From positions 21,181,511 through 21,245,510 of the forward strand of contig CM036159.1 in the NCBI GenBank assembly GCA_020631735.1: 64,000 nt of DNA, written 5' to 3'. Below are positions 32,301 to 44,739 of the stretch, one piece after another. Position numbers and translations under genes: made by a program. The notes under the pieces were generated by a model, which saw only the letters and a program-made list of their open reading frames with translations, searched no databases and was not told the DNA's origin. Each line of letters opens with the position of its first letter. The stretch's first letter is position 1. This DNA is from Saccharum officinarum. Its lineage: Eukaryota; Streptophyta; Magnoliopsida; Poales; Poaceae.

Positions 32301-34733
32301 GACAACATTTTTCGAACAGAAGAGAACGGAATCGCAATCAGTTGGAGGGGACGAGTTTCTTATTGCTGCCCAAGTAGAACTTCTGAAAAAAGATCTGTAG
32401 GAAAATAAAGAAACCATCAGACCATCTGAGCTCAAAATAAAGGAATTTGAGAGGCACACATGTACGTCAGATTCTCGATAAAAAACATATGGTTTGCATG
32501 TTCAAACTGCCTTACAAGTTAATTAAAAAAACAATTATAAGCAATATCTAGTCTGTTAGGCATGATAAAGAGATACCACCAATGGCTGAACAGGACATTC
32601 CATAAATAGCTAGAAACAAGGAAAAGATTCTTTTAGTACCTCAAACAATTCACTTTGGTAGTTTCACCCGTTATACAAAACATTGACCCCATTACTCCCA
32701 CTCCCCCCACCCACCCCCCCCCAAAAAAAAAAAATTCAAAGATCAAATATTGAGTTTGTCTTTTTTCCCCCTCCTACTACAAGTTGAGTTTTAGGTTCAC
32801 ATTCTGTGGGGCGGCAGCTGACACTGTACCTTATGTTACAAAACATATTTCATGATTTTTTTTATATTAGTTTGATGACTTCAGAGCTAGCCATTGGGAT
32901 ATGAAAATGATAAAAAACGACCATAAAATTATAAAAAATATTTTCTAGCATATGACATGATGCAATGTATCATCACACAAAAATAAAAATCAAAACACAA
33001 CTCATATGAGAAGAAACAAAAAAAACAAACAAATTTTATTAGGGGATGAATTGGACTAATTTGAATAGTTTGAGGAACTAAATTGAGTCGATATTTTATG
33101 TAGGCTGCCAAATGAGCAAAGAGATTTGTTGAGGGTAGTAAAATGGACTCTTTCCAAATAACAGTGACTCAAATTGCTCTGTGGGGGCCATAATTCATGA
33201 GATCACTGCAAGAGTGTTTTTAGCACACATGCTGATGTGCACATGGTGCAACCATATACGGTCATGCCGATATTACACTTAAAAAAACTACAATCAAAAC
33301 AACACACTTGATGCTCAAGCCTCCATCCAGCATGGGTATAGCACGACAGACGGACAGTCAACTTTAAGCCATAAACAAATATATTACAAGAATACTGCAT
33401 AAGAAACAAGAAAAAAAATAGTGGACAAAAAAATCCTCCATAGCAGTGCACACAGAGGGCGCCAAATTGCCACAGCCCTAGATAATCCATACATCACATA
33501 ATCTAAAATTCCGCTGTAACTTCTACTCTTTTATTTGTTTCTGACTCTACATCCATCTGTGGTGTACTGGTGTAGTCTCCTATTTAGGACAGATACAATC
33601 ATGCCCTTTTGCTAATCTACATTATGTTTATCAGTCACATATTACGAACTGGTTATGAGAACATGGCCAATTCCAGTTTGTTTGGAAGTGTCGCAACTGA
33701 TACAATGGACACCTGGAGTATACATCACAAAACTGAAGACTCATTTACTTCCGACATTGATTACAACTTAAATGCCCCATTTTCATGTATAAACTCAGCG
33801 CTCTAAAAAGTCAAATGCAACAACTTGATTTTACAGACAGCATAATGAAAAGACACCAATTCACCAAAGATACTTATTTGTCAAGAGTTACTAAAGCTAA
33901 ACTTGTAAACATAATGCCGATCTAGTGATGTCTAATTGTTTATACAGAGCAGTCAAATTCAAAGCAGCCATTTCTATGTCAGCAAAAGGTCCAAGGTATA
34001 CAAGCATGCTTAGTCCATCATAAAGTACAGGTCTACAAAAGTAACCAGATCTAGAATTTAGCTAAGTGCATCAACCTAATGAAGTGCATCACTCAGGCAA
34101 CTGGGTTTTTGGACAAAATCAATCCCAATAATTTAAGCAAACTAGGTGAGCCTACTGAAAAATGCAAACTATAAACATAACTTCATGTTGAAAAGAAAGA
34201 CACATAAGAGCAATTGAAAAATAATAAGTGTTCATGGCTTAACGCAATGCATATTGCTGAGGAAACACAAAGGTACATAAATACCGACTTAAACTCGCTC
34301 TCATCACCAAAGAGACAGGATAAGAGATAAGATAACTAGGAAGCAACCAATTCATTATATTCTCACAAAATTCACTGACCATAAGTCATAAACTGCTCAT
34401 GCTTCAGAGCATTAGAGCAACCACAAATCTACACGCTTAGCTAACCTACAAAACCCACCGATAGTTAAACTAGATTTGACCCGTCCCGAATTTTCATGGG
34501 CCGAATCAAAATCAGCAGAGCTCTCGACCAACGACCAACAGCAAGATAAATAAACCCTAGATAGAACCAGCCCACAATTCGTCTAAATACAACTACCAGC
34601 AAAGGATTTAACCTATTGTCGCCAAATAACAAGCGCTCCCACACTATCCCCAATCAATTCGACCAAATTCCTACAACGACGGGGCAGCATCGAGATCTAT
34701 CCAGCAGAAGCAGGAGCGTACCGGCACGGGTGT
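32301..34733. other. AT-rich intergenic DNA and 3' region of the small minus-strand gene
   Basis: No domain-bearing frame. A C-rich run followed by an A-run lies at about 32698-32735. 34440-34733 is probably the 3' untranslated region (possibly spliced, because GGTACGCTCC follows the stop on the minus strand). Confidence 0.45.
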
Positions 34734-35015
34734 TCAGGAAGACGGCGGGGAGCCGGAGTGGCGGGTGATGAGGTCGTCGTAAGGGTCCCGGCGGCCGGCG
34801 GCTTGGCTGATCTGCGGGTCCCAGGAGAGCTGCGAGTTGAAGCGGTCGAAGGTCCAGAAGCCGTAGGGCCGCAGCGGGAGGTTCCACGCCGCCTTGGTGC
34901 GCTCGCACCGCTCCTTCATCTTGTAGACATGCTCCCGCCGAACCTGGTCGCGCTTGTCCGGGTCCTCCATCAGACGGAGGATCAGGTTCTCCGCGAACTC
35001 CGTGATGAAACCCAT
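34734..35015 (-). CDS. Small conserved plant protein, resembles mitochondrial complex I subunit P1, 93 aa
   Basis: A single minus-strand exon from ATG at 35015 to TGA at 34734-34736. The sequence opens MGFITEFAENLILRLMEDPD and continues with a charged helix (RREHVYKMKERCERTKAAW) and a conserved block LPLRPYGFWTFDRFNSQLSW, DPQISQAAGRRDPYDDL. From memory this matches the short plant-specific protein found in mitochondrial complex I preparations (subunit P1, At1g67350 type). That identification is recollection, not a search. There is no cleavable presequence, but an amphipathic N-terminus is present. MULE-2 begins about 125 bp upstream of the start, in the 5' leader or core promoter. The coding region is intact and GC-rich, like the first exons of its neighbours. 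Confidence 0.8.
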   Translation of the reverse strand: MGFITEFAENLILRLMEDPDKRDQVRREHVYKMKERCERTKAAWNLPLRPYGFWTFDRFNSQLSWDPQISQAAGRRDPYDDLITRHSGSPPSS

Positions 35016-35220
35016 CGCCGCCGCCGGTCGCCCTCTCCCTCCTCTCCGGTGAGCTTGGGATCTGCTGGTGCGCGTCGGCCTCTCTCGGTCGCTCCTGCAG
35101 TATCGAGTCTGGGGGTGCGGTGCGGTCTGCCTTCGGGAATTTTTTTATTTTTAGCCCAAATTTGAAACAAATTTTAAATTTAACCCGCATTTGAATTTTT
35201 TTTAAATCTAACCTGTTTGG

Positions 35221-35406
35221 CCCCGCCACCATGCATGGCGGGGCAAATGCACTGAACCCCGCCATGCATGGTGGCGGGGTACAGGTCCCACGTGGCGGCG
35301 GACGTGGCAAAGCCACCCGGGCGTATCCCGCCATGATGCATGGCGGGATACGCCAAACCCGCCACCCATCATGGCGGGTTACACCCCGCCGCCCATCATG
35401 GCGGGG
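35221..35406 (+). repeat. MULE-2 terminal palindrome array (five hairpins)
   Basis: Five inverted repeats in a row. 35221-35243 and 35257-35279 (arms CCCCGCC/GGCGGGG) are reverse complements of each other. 35321-35353 has perfect 14-bp arms (GCGTATCCCGCCAT). 35356-35380 has arms AACCCGCC/GGCGGGTT. 35384-35406 has arms CCCCGCC/GGCGGGG. Arm sequence changes between units while pairing is kept. Confidence 0.85.
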
Positions 35407-35410
35407 CACG

Positions 35411-36456
35411 ACCTAAATAAAAGCCGCGTCCCGCCACGCCCGCTCGGCCGCGCCCCGTCCTTACCACCGCCCGCTGCCGCACCGCCGCCGTCGCCAGCGA
35501 CCCCACCGACGCCTCACCGCCGACGGAGCCGCCACCGACGCCCCGAGCGCCGCCACCGTCGCCCAGAGCCCCTCCCCCGCGCGCCGCCGCGCCGCCGCCG
35601 CCGCTGCCGCCCGCGGCGCCACCGCCGCTGCTCCCCGCTGCGCCCGCCGCTGCGCCGCCGCCTGCCGTCGTGCGGGCCCGTCGTCGCCGCGCCGCCCCGC
35701 CGTCCGCGTCCCGGCCGCCGCGGCCCCGCCGCCACGTCCCCGGCCACCGTTCCCGCGCCGTCACCCCGGCCGCCGACCGTCGCACCCCGGCCCGGCCCCG
35801 GCACGCCGCCGCCCGGCCAACCTCGTCGCGCCACCGCAACCCGTTTTACGGTAATTTTTTTATTTTGTCGTTACTATTATTTATTTGTAGTAAATATTAT
35901 TTAGTTAATATTATTTATTTAGTTAGTTATTTAATATTCTTTGTAGTTATTTAGTTAGTTATTGAATTAGTTATTTATTTATTTAATTAGTTATTTAATA
36001 TTCTTTAGTTGTTATTTAACATTACTTATTTAGTTAGTTATTGAATTATTTAGTTAGTTATTTAGTTATTTAGTTAATTAACGATTATTTGTAGTTTGTT
36101 AGTTAGTTAATATTATTTGTAGTTAGTTATTTATTTAGTTAGATAACGATTAATATTAGTTATTTAGTTAGTTAACGATCATTTGTAGTTAACTATTTTT
36201 TTTTATAGTTAGCTAATATTAGGTTTTAGTTAATCCGTTGTTATTTGTAGTTAACGATTATTTGTAGTTAGTTAGTTAGTTAGTTAATATTATTTGTAGT
36301 TAGTTAGTTATTTAGTTAGATAACGATTAATATTAGTTATTTAGATATTAAGTAAGTTAGTTACGTGGTAGGTAAGTAAGGTTAGTTAGTTAGTTATGTA
36401 GTAATTAGTGCTACCATATTGGTCAGTTGATAATCGCTTGTCAAATCGTTTTGTAG
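35411..36456 (+). other. MULE-2 CpG-rich leader and TTAG-rich intron
   Basis: 35411-35850 is CCGCCG-rich, open in several frames on both strands, and ends at a donor (CGGTAATTTT, about 35850). 35855-36450 is a low-complexity TTAGTTATTTAG tract ending at an acceptor (TTTGTAG) just before the ATG at 36457. The order and composition match 6624-7531 of MULE-1, though the sequences have diverged. Confidence 0.6.
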
Positions 36457-39230
36457 ATGGATTACGGTGTAAGAGTTTTTTACGGAGGAAGTGTTAGAAG
36501 AGAGGATTGCCAGTTTGAGGATATGTATGAAGAATTGGAATGGTTTGATGGCACCCTAGTTTTCGCGATCTATGTGATCGTTTGAGTTTGAAGTTTGGCG
36601 AGGCTTTCACACTAAAGGGTAGGTTCGATGTTGGAAAGAATAGGGCACACTATGTGATGATGGACTTGTGCAATCAAGCAGAGTGGTCCCGATACAATAG
36701 GGTCATCCAAGGTTCGAATGTCGGCATGGCTGAGTTGGTGCTGGAGAATGTTGAGAATGAGGAGCCGTCCTTCGACAGTGGTACTCTAGGAGATTGTGGT
36801 GTGCAGATGCAACAAACTATGGAGAGTATGGACTTGGATGGTAATTTGACGCAGGAGCGGGTTCATTCTCCTCCAGTTGGTCATATAAGCAATGATTTTG
36901 ATGTAGACGAGTTTGAACAGGAGGAGGAGGAGGCGGCAGAGGAGGAAATGATTGGTGATGATGTTAGCACTGATTCTAACGATTCAGGAAATGAGGAAGG
37001 AGGTCCACATGCCATGCGAGAACCGGTTGAAGCCATGCCCTCTAGAGGTGCACCTGCCATGTGTACACCAGTTCGTGGCATGCCCTCAGGAGTACCGCTT
37101 GAGGTACTTCATGGCATGCAGAGTCAGGGCACATTAGCAACCGGTTATCCAGATGATGGAGTGGAATATGAAGGATGGAGCAGGGTTAGGGAGCCACAAC
37201 AATACGTTGCACCACCCTCTTATACATCGGCAGAGCTTACACAGCTGAGGGAGGCTGGCTTGCCCTTCACTGGTGTGCCAAATTATAACGATGTAAGTAT
37301 GTCGCATATGGCAGTTTGTGACACGGGTTTACAGATGTGTAAGGAATCATTGTACAACCATAAAAATTTAATACTGAGAAAGTGAATGCTTTTCAATACG
37401 ATGTCTGAGATGAAGTTGTTCCTTCAGGACTATGTTGTGTATCATCATAGGCCTTACACGGTTCGACATTCTGACAAGGAGGTAAAATTCCACATATTAT
37501 GTAAGGCTGGATTCCCGTGCTCGTGGAAGTTGAATGCACGAAAGAGGCGGAGTGATGGTAAGTGGAAGGTAACTTCAGTGGAACAGTCGCATAGATGCCA
37601 GACTAATGAGGGTAAAAGGTACCATCCGTAGTTGACGGCTCGGTACCTAGCCCGTCGTATATTGGGTCTTGTAGATAAGGACAACGACGTATCGGTGTCT
37701 TTCTTGCAGGAGACCATAGTCACATTTGTTGGGTATGAGGTCACGTATGGAAAGGCTTGGTGGGTAAAGCAAATTGCCCTGGCAATTCGCTGGGGTAGCT
37801 GGAAGAAAGCCTATAACAGGGTTCCACGCATTTTGTGTGCGATGGAACACTTCAACCCTGGCATGAGATCGTTCATATATACACAGGAGGGTTGTATCTT
37901 CAGAACCCGTTGAGGCATATTCTGTACCGTGTGTTCTGGTATTTCGATCAGTGCAAACATGTATTTCAGTATTATCGGCCAGTTGTTCTTGTTGACGACA
38001 CGTTCCTCACCGGCAAATACAGGGGCACATTGATGATGGCTGCTGCTGTAGACCTAGAGAACCAGATAGTGCCAATGGCTTTTGCTTTGGCGGAGGGGGG
38101 GAAACAATGATTCATGGTCATGGTTTATGCGTCTGCTCCGTGTTCATGTGCTTGGCCTTTCTCGCGTCATTTGTCTGATTTCGAACCGTCACATTGGAAT
38201 TCTTAATGCAGCCGGTTAACACATTGATGGTCACCCGCCCCTAGTGCACCGTTGGTGCATGCGGCATTTTGCTGCCAATTTCTGGCGGCGTCAACGCAAG
38301 AAGGATGTGGCTGACAAGTTAAAGGAGCTTTGTAATAAACGTACGGAACGCGAGTTTAACGAGACTATGGCAGAACTAGAGAAATGCTCAACCAAGCTGG
38401 CAAGGCATGGTTAGACCAGCAGATGAAAAATAAAGCCAAGTGGGCATTAGCATATGATGAGGGCGGCTTCCGGTACGGCATCATGACAACAAACTCCTCT
38501 GAGTCTTTCAATCGTGTGTTCAAAGGCGTTCGATCTCTCCCAGTGTCTGGTATTTTGAGTTCTCTTTTAGGAAGTGCAATGAGTATTTTGTTAAGCGGTA
38601 TGGCCTAGCCCTGAGGAATGAAGAGGAGCTTGGAAGATGGGGGAAGGCTACACATGAATATTTGAAGGAGGCTGAGGAATTGGCCAAACAACAGGTTGCC
38701 GAGGCTTATGGACGGGACACATGCTTGTTTTCTGCGTACGAGCTAGAGGGGGCAAAACCTGGGTGGCGAACGATTTGTGGGCGAATGTACCGTGTCGATC
38801 TTGATAAAGTAGAATGCAGTTGTAACGTCCCTCAGATCATGCATGCCCCTTGCTCACACATGATCACCTCTTGTTGGCTTAGAGGTTTTGACTACACAGT
38901 TGCACCATATATGTCACCCTTGTATTTTCGTGCCAACACCCTCAAAGTTTGGGAAAGAGTTTCGAGCCATACCTTGACGAGTCGCAGTGGCCTCCATATT
39001 ATGGTGAGGACTACGCGCCTTATCCGGACCTGAAGAAGGTAGGGAAGGGAAGGAGGAAGAAGAAGCGCCTGAAAGGCGATATGGACAATATGAAAGGTTA
39101 CGCGCCGACATGTATGGTGGCGGGGACTTTGACGAAGAACGTGCGCAGAACCTTTGCTCCATTTGCAAGAATCCTGGTCATAACGCTAGATTTCATAGGC
39201 GGGCGAGACAAGAGGTGGTTTATATTGTAA
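36457..39230 (+). pseudogene. MuDR-type transposase of MULE-2, degraded
   Basis: It opens MDYGVRVFYGGSVRRED, parallel to the MULE-1 start. The DNA-binding domain (MSEMKLFLQDYVVYHHRPY; CKAGFPCSWKLNARKR) is followed by an in-frame TAG at 37629-37631, another stop at 37911-37913 and a frameshift in the G-run near 38095. The catalytic region reads VLVDDTFLTGKYRGTL, with the first Asp kept. The second Asp box reads LISNRH where MULE-1 has VISDRH, so the catalytic Asp is Asn. A stop follows at 38217-38219. The SWIM finger (CSCNVPQIMHAPCSH, about 38815) and a CCHC-like tail remain. It is dead both in frame and at the active site. Confidence 0.87.
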
Positions 39231-39336
39231 ACAATGCATTTATGATATTTTAATCTTCACATTTACTTGTCTTTGTTTTTTATAACGTTATTAATTGTTC
39301 TAATGTTATTAATGTTGTCTTTGTTTTTTCAAACAG

Positions 39337-40526
39337 GCAGGTTCAGGGTTGCAAGATGGAGGCGCGGGCTCTCTCATCCGCGCTTTAGCCTCATTGAGGC
39401 GGACTACGACAAGGACCACCGGGCCCAGGCCTTGTCGGAGAAGCAGAGGTCGTTGCGTGCGCTTCGTGTTCGCACGCACCGCGTACATAGCTGGGACGAG
39501 CGATACGCGACCTACATACAGGGCAGGCTTCCTTGAGATCGTTCGGGTCTACAACAGTACACTCCCCACACTAGACCCTGCACTTCTTACTGCCTTTGTT
39601 GATAGGTAACATTGCAATTTTGTATTTATTATCTTTGTTTTGTAAAATTGGGCGTCAATTGCCTATAACCAGAAACTTGTAATGATGCAGGTGGAGACCG
39701 GAGACGCACACCTTCCACACACCATGTGGGGAATGACTATCACGATGCAGGATGTCAAGATGATATTGTGTCTCAGTTTGGCTGGTCATCCGGTGACTGG
39801 GGTCGTCGACGAGTCTAATTGGGTAGACTTGGTGGAGCAGTTCTGTGGTAGGAGGCCATCAAAGGCTGAAGTTAAAGGCACAAGTAAGTTCATATTTGCG
39901 CCCTATTGAAATTACTAATACAACTATTTCAGCTACATCTATTTTTGTAGAATAATGCTTCAATTGTAATTGCAGGAAGACCTCAGGAGTGTCGACGTCA
40001 TTGGATAACCCAGCACTTTGGTGCAGGGCCTCCGATCGGTGCTCCAGATCACGAGGTCGAGGTGTATGCAAAGGTGTGGTTGTGGCACTTCTTGGGCGCT
40101 TTCTTGTTCCCCGACTCCTCAGGCGACAGCATCACTGGATTTTCTTGAGAATCCTTTCCAGCCACTGGAGAACATTGCAACCTATAGCCTGGGTACCGCG
40201 GTCCTTGCTTGGACATACCGTCAGCTTTGTACCGCCTGTCGTCGCAGTCGACCAATGCCAACCTAGGTGGCCTGCTCGTACGTATTCAAGTATGGATTTG
40301 GGAGCGGTTTCCGGTTGGGAGGCCTACTAAACCTCCGCATTTTCCTGTGAGTACATTGACTACTTTGATATCTTTATACGACTAAAGAGATTAGTGACAC
40401 GTGTTTGTGTGACTTGCAGGTTTGGCAGCATGAAGACGTTCTACCCACCGCCCTTTTCATCTGGAAAGACGCTAAGGTAGTGAGGGGCGAGCTAGAAAGG
40501 AGGTACAAGCAGTACACGGATGCGAT
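39337..40526 (+). pseudogene. PMD gene of MULE-2, degraded and truncated by the gap
   Basis: After an acceptor at 39336 the frame gives RFSLIEADYDKDHRAQAL. After a frame change comes VRVYNSTLPTLDPALLTAFV and, across an intron, WRPETHTFHTPCGEMTITMQ. These match the MULE-1 PMD segments (DRWRPETHTFHL; GEMTVTLQDC). Further frame changes occur in 40000-40330. The last readable piece is ERRYKQYTDA at 40526, equivalent to AYKEYTDELD of MULE-1, so at least the last three exons are missing. Confidence 0.78.
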
Positions 40527-40626
40527 NNNNNNNNNNNNNNNNNNNNNNNNNNNNNNNNNNNNNNNNNNNNNNNNNNNNNNNNNNNNNNNNNNNNNNNNNN
40601 NNNNNNNNNNNNNNNNNNNNNNNNNN
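40527..40626. other. Assembly gap, 100 N
   Basis: Exactly 100 unknown bases, the usual placeholder for a gap of unknown size. It separates the middle of the MULE-2 PMD gene from a region where only the second half of the CABIN1-like gene is present. The real gap may therefore be several kilobases. Confidence 0.97.
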
Positions 40627-40842
40627 TTTAATCAGAAGGGTTGAGATGGGTCGTCGACATATGTCGACGCTGCTTATTGATGAGTTCACTACTGGCCAAA
40701 ACTGCTCCTGACCAGGTGAATTCCTCTAGTCTTCTATGTATCATGCATTCATGCTGCCTTTTCCTGCCAATGAATTAGTTACCTTTCATTATTCTTGAAC
40801 TTGCTTATTGATTGGATGGCATCTAAACTCATTCTCATCCAG

Positions 40843-43800
40843 AGTGAAGCACATGAACTGTTGGCTCTAGTGTACTATGATGGCCTCCAAAATGTGGTAC
40901 CTTTTTATGATCAAAGAGCTACTTTGCCAGTGAAGGATTCATCATGGGAGACATTTTGTAAAAATTCTATGAAGCACTTTGAGAAGGCTTTTGAAATCAA
41001 GTAATCTTAGACTCCTAATCTGTTTTCATGTTGTTTGTTGTTTTTCAGACATGGGATGATATCATACTTCTTTACTTGCAGGGAGCAGTGGCTTCATGCG
41101 TTTTACCTTGGGAAACTCTGTGAGAAACTGGGGCATTCCTTTTCTAAGGCATTTTCATACTACAACAAAGCCATGATGCTGAATCCAACTGCAGTCGACC
41201 CTGTTTACAGGATTCATGCATCACGCTTGAAGCTACTTTACACTCAAGGGAAACAGAATCTTGAAGCTATACAGGTTTGTCTAGATGTATCTGACCAGTT
41301 TTTTGAGAGTTATTTTTTCTTGCAAAATTAATACTGAAGCTTCGTCGAGTGGTTTTCAGTCTACTCTTGTTTAATGAATTGTTTCGCTACCAAAGCCTTG
41401 AGGACTTATAACCAAATGGGCTGAATTGTCTATGCCAATCTAGAAACTTTATCTGGTTCTTGTGATTGATTCTCACTAAAAAAGTCTAGTTTGAAGCATT
41501 GAGTGAGGTGACCTGAGTAACATCCATATCCTAGCTCCTAGCCATGATTTGTACCTGAAAAAACAGCAGGGAAAGGCCCCACTGTTAGGATTTTATTAAA
41601 GCAAAAAGAACCAACTGTACAACAGAAACAGAACAAAAAAACAGCAACAAAGAAGGAAACAGGTAGCCTGATGCAGGCTGGGCCAAACTATGTACAATGC
41701 TCTAACCATGATTTGTGATTCCATAGGAATCAGGTTGTTGCTGTGGCCTACTGCCCACAACTGACCTGGCCTGGCTTTTCATGAACTTGGCATGTTATAT
41801 TATGGCAGAGAAGAAGGAAAATATGTCAATCACTTGCCTTCTCTTCTTCCTTGACAGTGAAAGATGCAGTGTGAGATTTTTTTTTTAAAAAAATGCCTTG
41901 GGTTTAACGATAGCTGTCAGTACAGTTGGGCATGTGTTGGTGCCATTGTAAAAATATAACTCAGCTTTGGTTAAACTTTCATAGGATATTTGTGTTGCAA
42001 TACCTTTTTTTAAGCCTACTCAGAGAGCCACACAGTTCTGCATCATTTAATTATGGTGATGACTGATGACCACATCAAAACGCATCAGATCGCAAAGGAG
42101 ATATCTGTTTTTTTTTAACTCATTAAAAATGAAAGTAATTGTGAATCGTAAAGGGGGGTCATGGCTCATGTCAGCTTACGTGAAGTTCTGCCCTTGCCCC
42201 TTGGTGGTAACTCCAGCGCTACTCTTTTTCATCTTGTTTATAGATTATGACTATTGCTTTGAGGTTTTCCTTAATCATATCCACCCATCTGTTTGATATT
42301 TTTTAGCAATGATACCCAGCTCTCCTATGTGTTTGAGAAAAAAATTTATACTTGTATCATTATGATATAGTTCTTTAGTAGACAATTTTATGCTAACTTT
42401 GTTGAGTGTTTGCTTTATAGGTTGTTGCTGACTACACATATAACCAGTCAACAAAAGAAAATGTCTTGAGCATGTTGGGGTCAACGATTAATGTTTTGCA
42501 GTCTTCTTCTGATAAAACATCTGCTTTAGATACTAAAGAGGAAACTAAGTTTGTTGAGCCTGATATACTGGATAAAGTGTGGCACATCCTTTAATGATTG
42601 TCTGTATGCTCTTGGTACTTGTGTGGAAGGGGAACTCAAGCATTTCCACAAGGCGAGATACAAGCTTGCACAAGGATTGTATAGGAGAGGTGAAGCAGGG
42701 GACCTGGAGCGGGCTAAGGAAGAGCTCTCGTTCTGTTTCAAATCTTCTCGGTCTTCCTTTACAATAAACATGTGGGAGATTGATGGCACTGTTAGAAAAG
42801 GAAGGTAAAGTTCAATTTCTGTGTCTTATGTAATATTTTTTTATTGATATATAGAAGTACATTTGATGTTAATCTGTTGTTCTCATAGAAAAAAATATAA
42901 ATTCTTTGATGTACAATAACCAATGGTGGGTTAAAGTTCAAACAGTTTTACTATATGTATTCTGGGAGGTTATTCATTTCAGCCTGGAGATAGTATAAGA
43001 TTAATAACTTACCTGGAAATTTTGGTGCATCTAGGAGGAAAAATCCAAATGTGGGTGGATCCAGAAAGAATCTGGAGGTCAGTTTGTCAGAAAGTTCACG
43101 AAAATTCATCACATGCATCAGGAAGTATATGATACTCTATTTAAACCTGCTGGAGAAGAATAGGGACCTGTGGACTCTTGAGAAGGCTTATACCTATCTG
43201 CGAACAGATAAGAGGGTACCTCCCAACTACAGAATAACTATGCCAGGCTATATATTTTATCTGCACATTAAACAACTTTTTTTTCCTTTCTCTTCTGTAG
43301 TTTGCATTGTGTTTGGGTGATATAATTCCTGTTGGTCTTGGGAAGTACCTTCAAGTTCTAACGGCTGCAATTCATGATCCTGAGATTCGTCGAGCTTCTG
43401 GTGATGCTTCCGTTGAGCAACTACTTGAGAAAATGTTCACTGTATTCATAGATCATGCAAACATGTGGGCTGATATAAGCACTATACCAGAGGTGAACAG
43501 TCCAGAATTATCAGAAACCAATCTTTACAGGTAAATTACTCAATCGTAGTGCCATAAATCATTCATAAGCTGCATAGTTTTCAAATAGCACTTCTTTGTG
43601 GCAGTAATATCCATCAGTACATACATTTGCTCGAGAGTGATGTACGACTAGATGTTCTAGAAGGACTAAACGAGAAGATAAGAAAGAGATTCAAGACACC
43701 GAAATTATCAAATAGCAACTTTGCTAAGATATGCAAGCATGCTTCTCTGGCATGGTGCCGGTGTATTATCATCAAACTGGCCTCAATCACTCCACTGCCT

Positions 43801-44739
43801 GAATCCACGGATGCAACCATTCAGCCTGCTCCATTATCCAACGGGCTTCTACTCTATGTTGACTTGCAACCTGATGAGCTTCTTATCTCATCCCCTGATG
43901 GGCCTGCTCAATTCAAAGGCCTTGACATGAACTGGTTTGAGACACTTAACAGAATTAAAAACATCCCGGTGAAGCAAACATCCGAAGATAACTTGGAGAC
44001 TGCTGTTACGTTAATGAAGAGCACTTATAACTTTTATCGGGAGAGCTCTTGTGGAACATTTCCCTCAGGTATCAATCTCTACACGGTAACACCATCGCAG
44101 GCGCCTATTGAAGGGCTACCACAAACCGCTGCTGTAGTTGAGACTCTCGACTTAAGTATTCCAAGAAAGCTCCTTCTGTGGGTATATACCCTGGTTCATG
44201 GTCGTTACTCCAATATATCCTCCGTTGTAAAGTATTGTGACGAGATGAAGGTATGATGTGCATTTGTTGTGATGAGAGGTTTGCTCCATGTGACGTTTTC
44301 TCCATCCTTATAGTCAATTTCCCCTTTTTTTTCTGGTTGCAGTTAAGAAGTAAAAGAGGAACCTCAGCTGCGTCTGCTTCATCACAAGTTGTGCAACCAG
44401 TGTCACACAGTACTGTTTCTTCCCAAGGCTTTTCAGACACGCCCTGACATCTAGTTGTGCTTAACATAGCTACCCTTCGGTTCACCCTGATATCTTTGTT
44501 TTTTTTTTCTTACAGTTGTATCTAAAGAAAAGAGCTCCCAAGTTGAACCCGCTGAAGCAGCACAAAATCCTTCTGATCTAGCTGCAGCTTGCGCTCATGC
44601 ACACCAAGAAGTGGGTGGTGCTAGCGCCTCGCAAAGTGCCATTGAGGCCCAGAAAGCCACTGCTGCGGCATCTCAGCTCGCACGCAGTGGTTCATCAAGG
44701 GCAATGGAAAATGCACAGGACAGTGGGGAGAAGAAGTAA
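40843..44739 (+). pseudogene. CABIN1-like (HIRA complex, TPR protein) gene, 3' half only, one frameshift
   Basis: Nine spliced exons are readable: 40843-41000, 41082-41274, 42421-42804, 43035-43215, 43301-43530, 43605-44250, 44343 to about 44409, and a last exon of about 220 nt ending in TAA at 44737-44739, plus any exons lost in the gap. Conserved segments include [101 protein letters not shown] and IPRKLLLWVYTLVHG. These are typical of the plant homologue of human CABIN1, a TPR subunit of the HIRA histone H3.3 chaperone. In exon 42421-42804 the frame breaks at about 42591 (CTTTAATGATTG; two bases apparently lost, placing TAA in frame). The N-terminal half is absent. Either the gene is broken, or gap and error hide an intact one. 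Confidence 0.8.
41560..41700 (-). mobile_element. Short LINE 3' tail in an intron of the CABIN1-like gene
   Basis: The plus strand reads AACAGCAGGGAAAGGCCCCA followed by CTGTTAGGATTTTATTAAAG. This matches the 3' terminus of the LINE copy at 24015-24700, so it is a very short 5'-truncated insertion in antisense to the gene. The remainder of this 1.1-kb intron shows nothing else. Confidence 0.55.

Larger units (their letters stand above)
35138..40526 (+). mobile_element. MULE-2: decayed Mutator-like element of the same architecture, right end lost in gap
   Basis: The left end begins near GGGAATTTTTTTATTTTTAG (about 35138). It then follows the plan of MULE-1: palindrome array (35221-35406), CpG-rich leader (35411-35850) ending at a splice donor, a TTAG-rich AT intron (35855-36450), a MuDR transposase (36457-39230) and a PMD gene (39337 onward). 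Both genes contain stops and frameshifts. The sequence ends at the assembly gap inside the PMD gene, so the right inverted repeat and the target duplication cannot be checked. Any GRF genes would also lie in the missing part. Confidence 0.8.
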
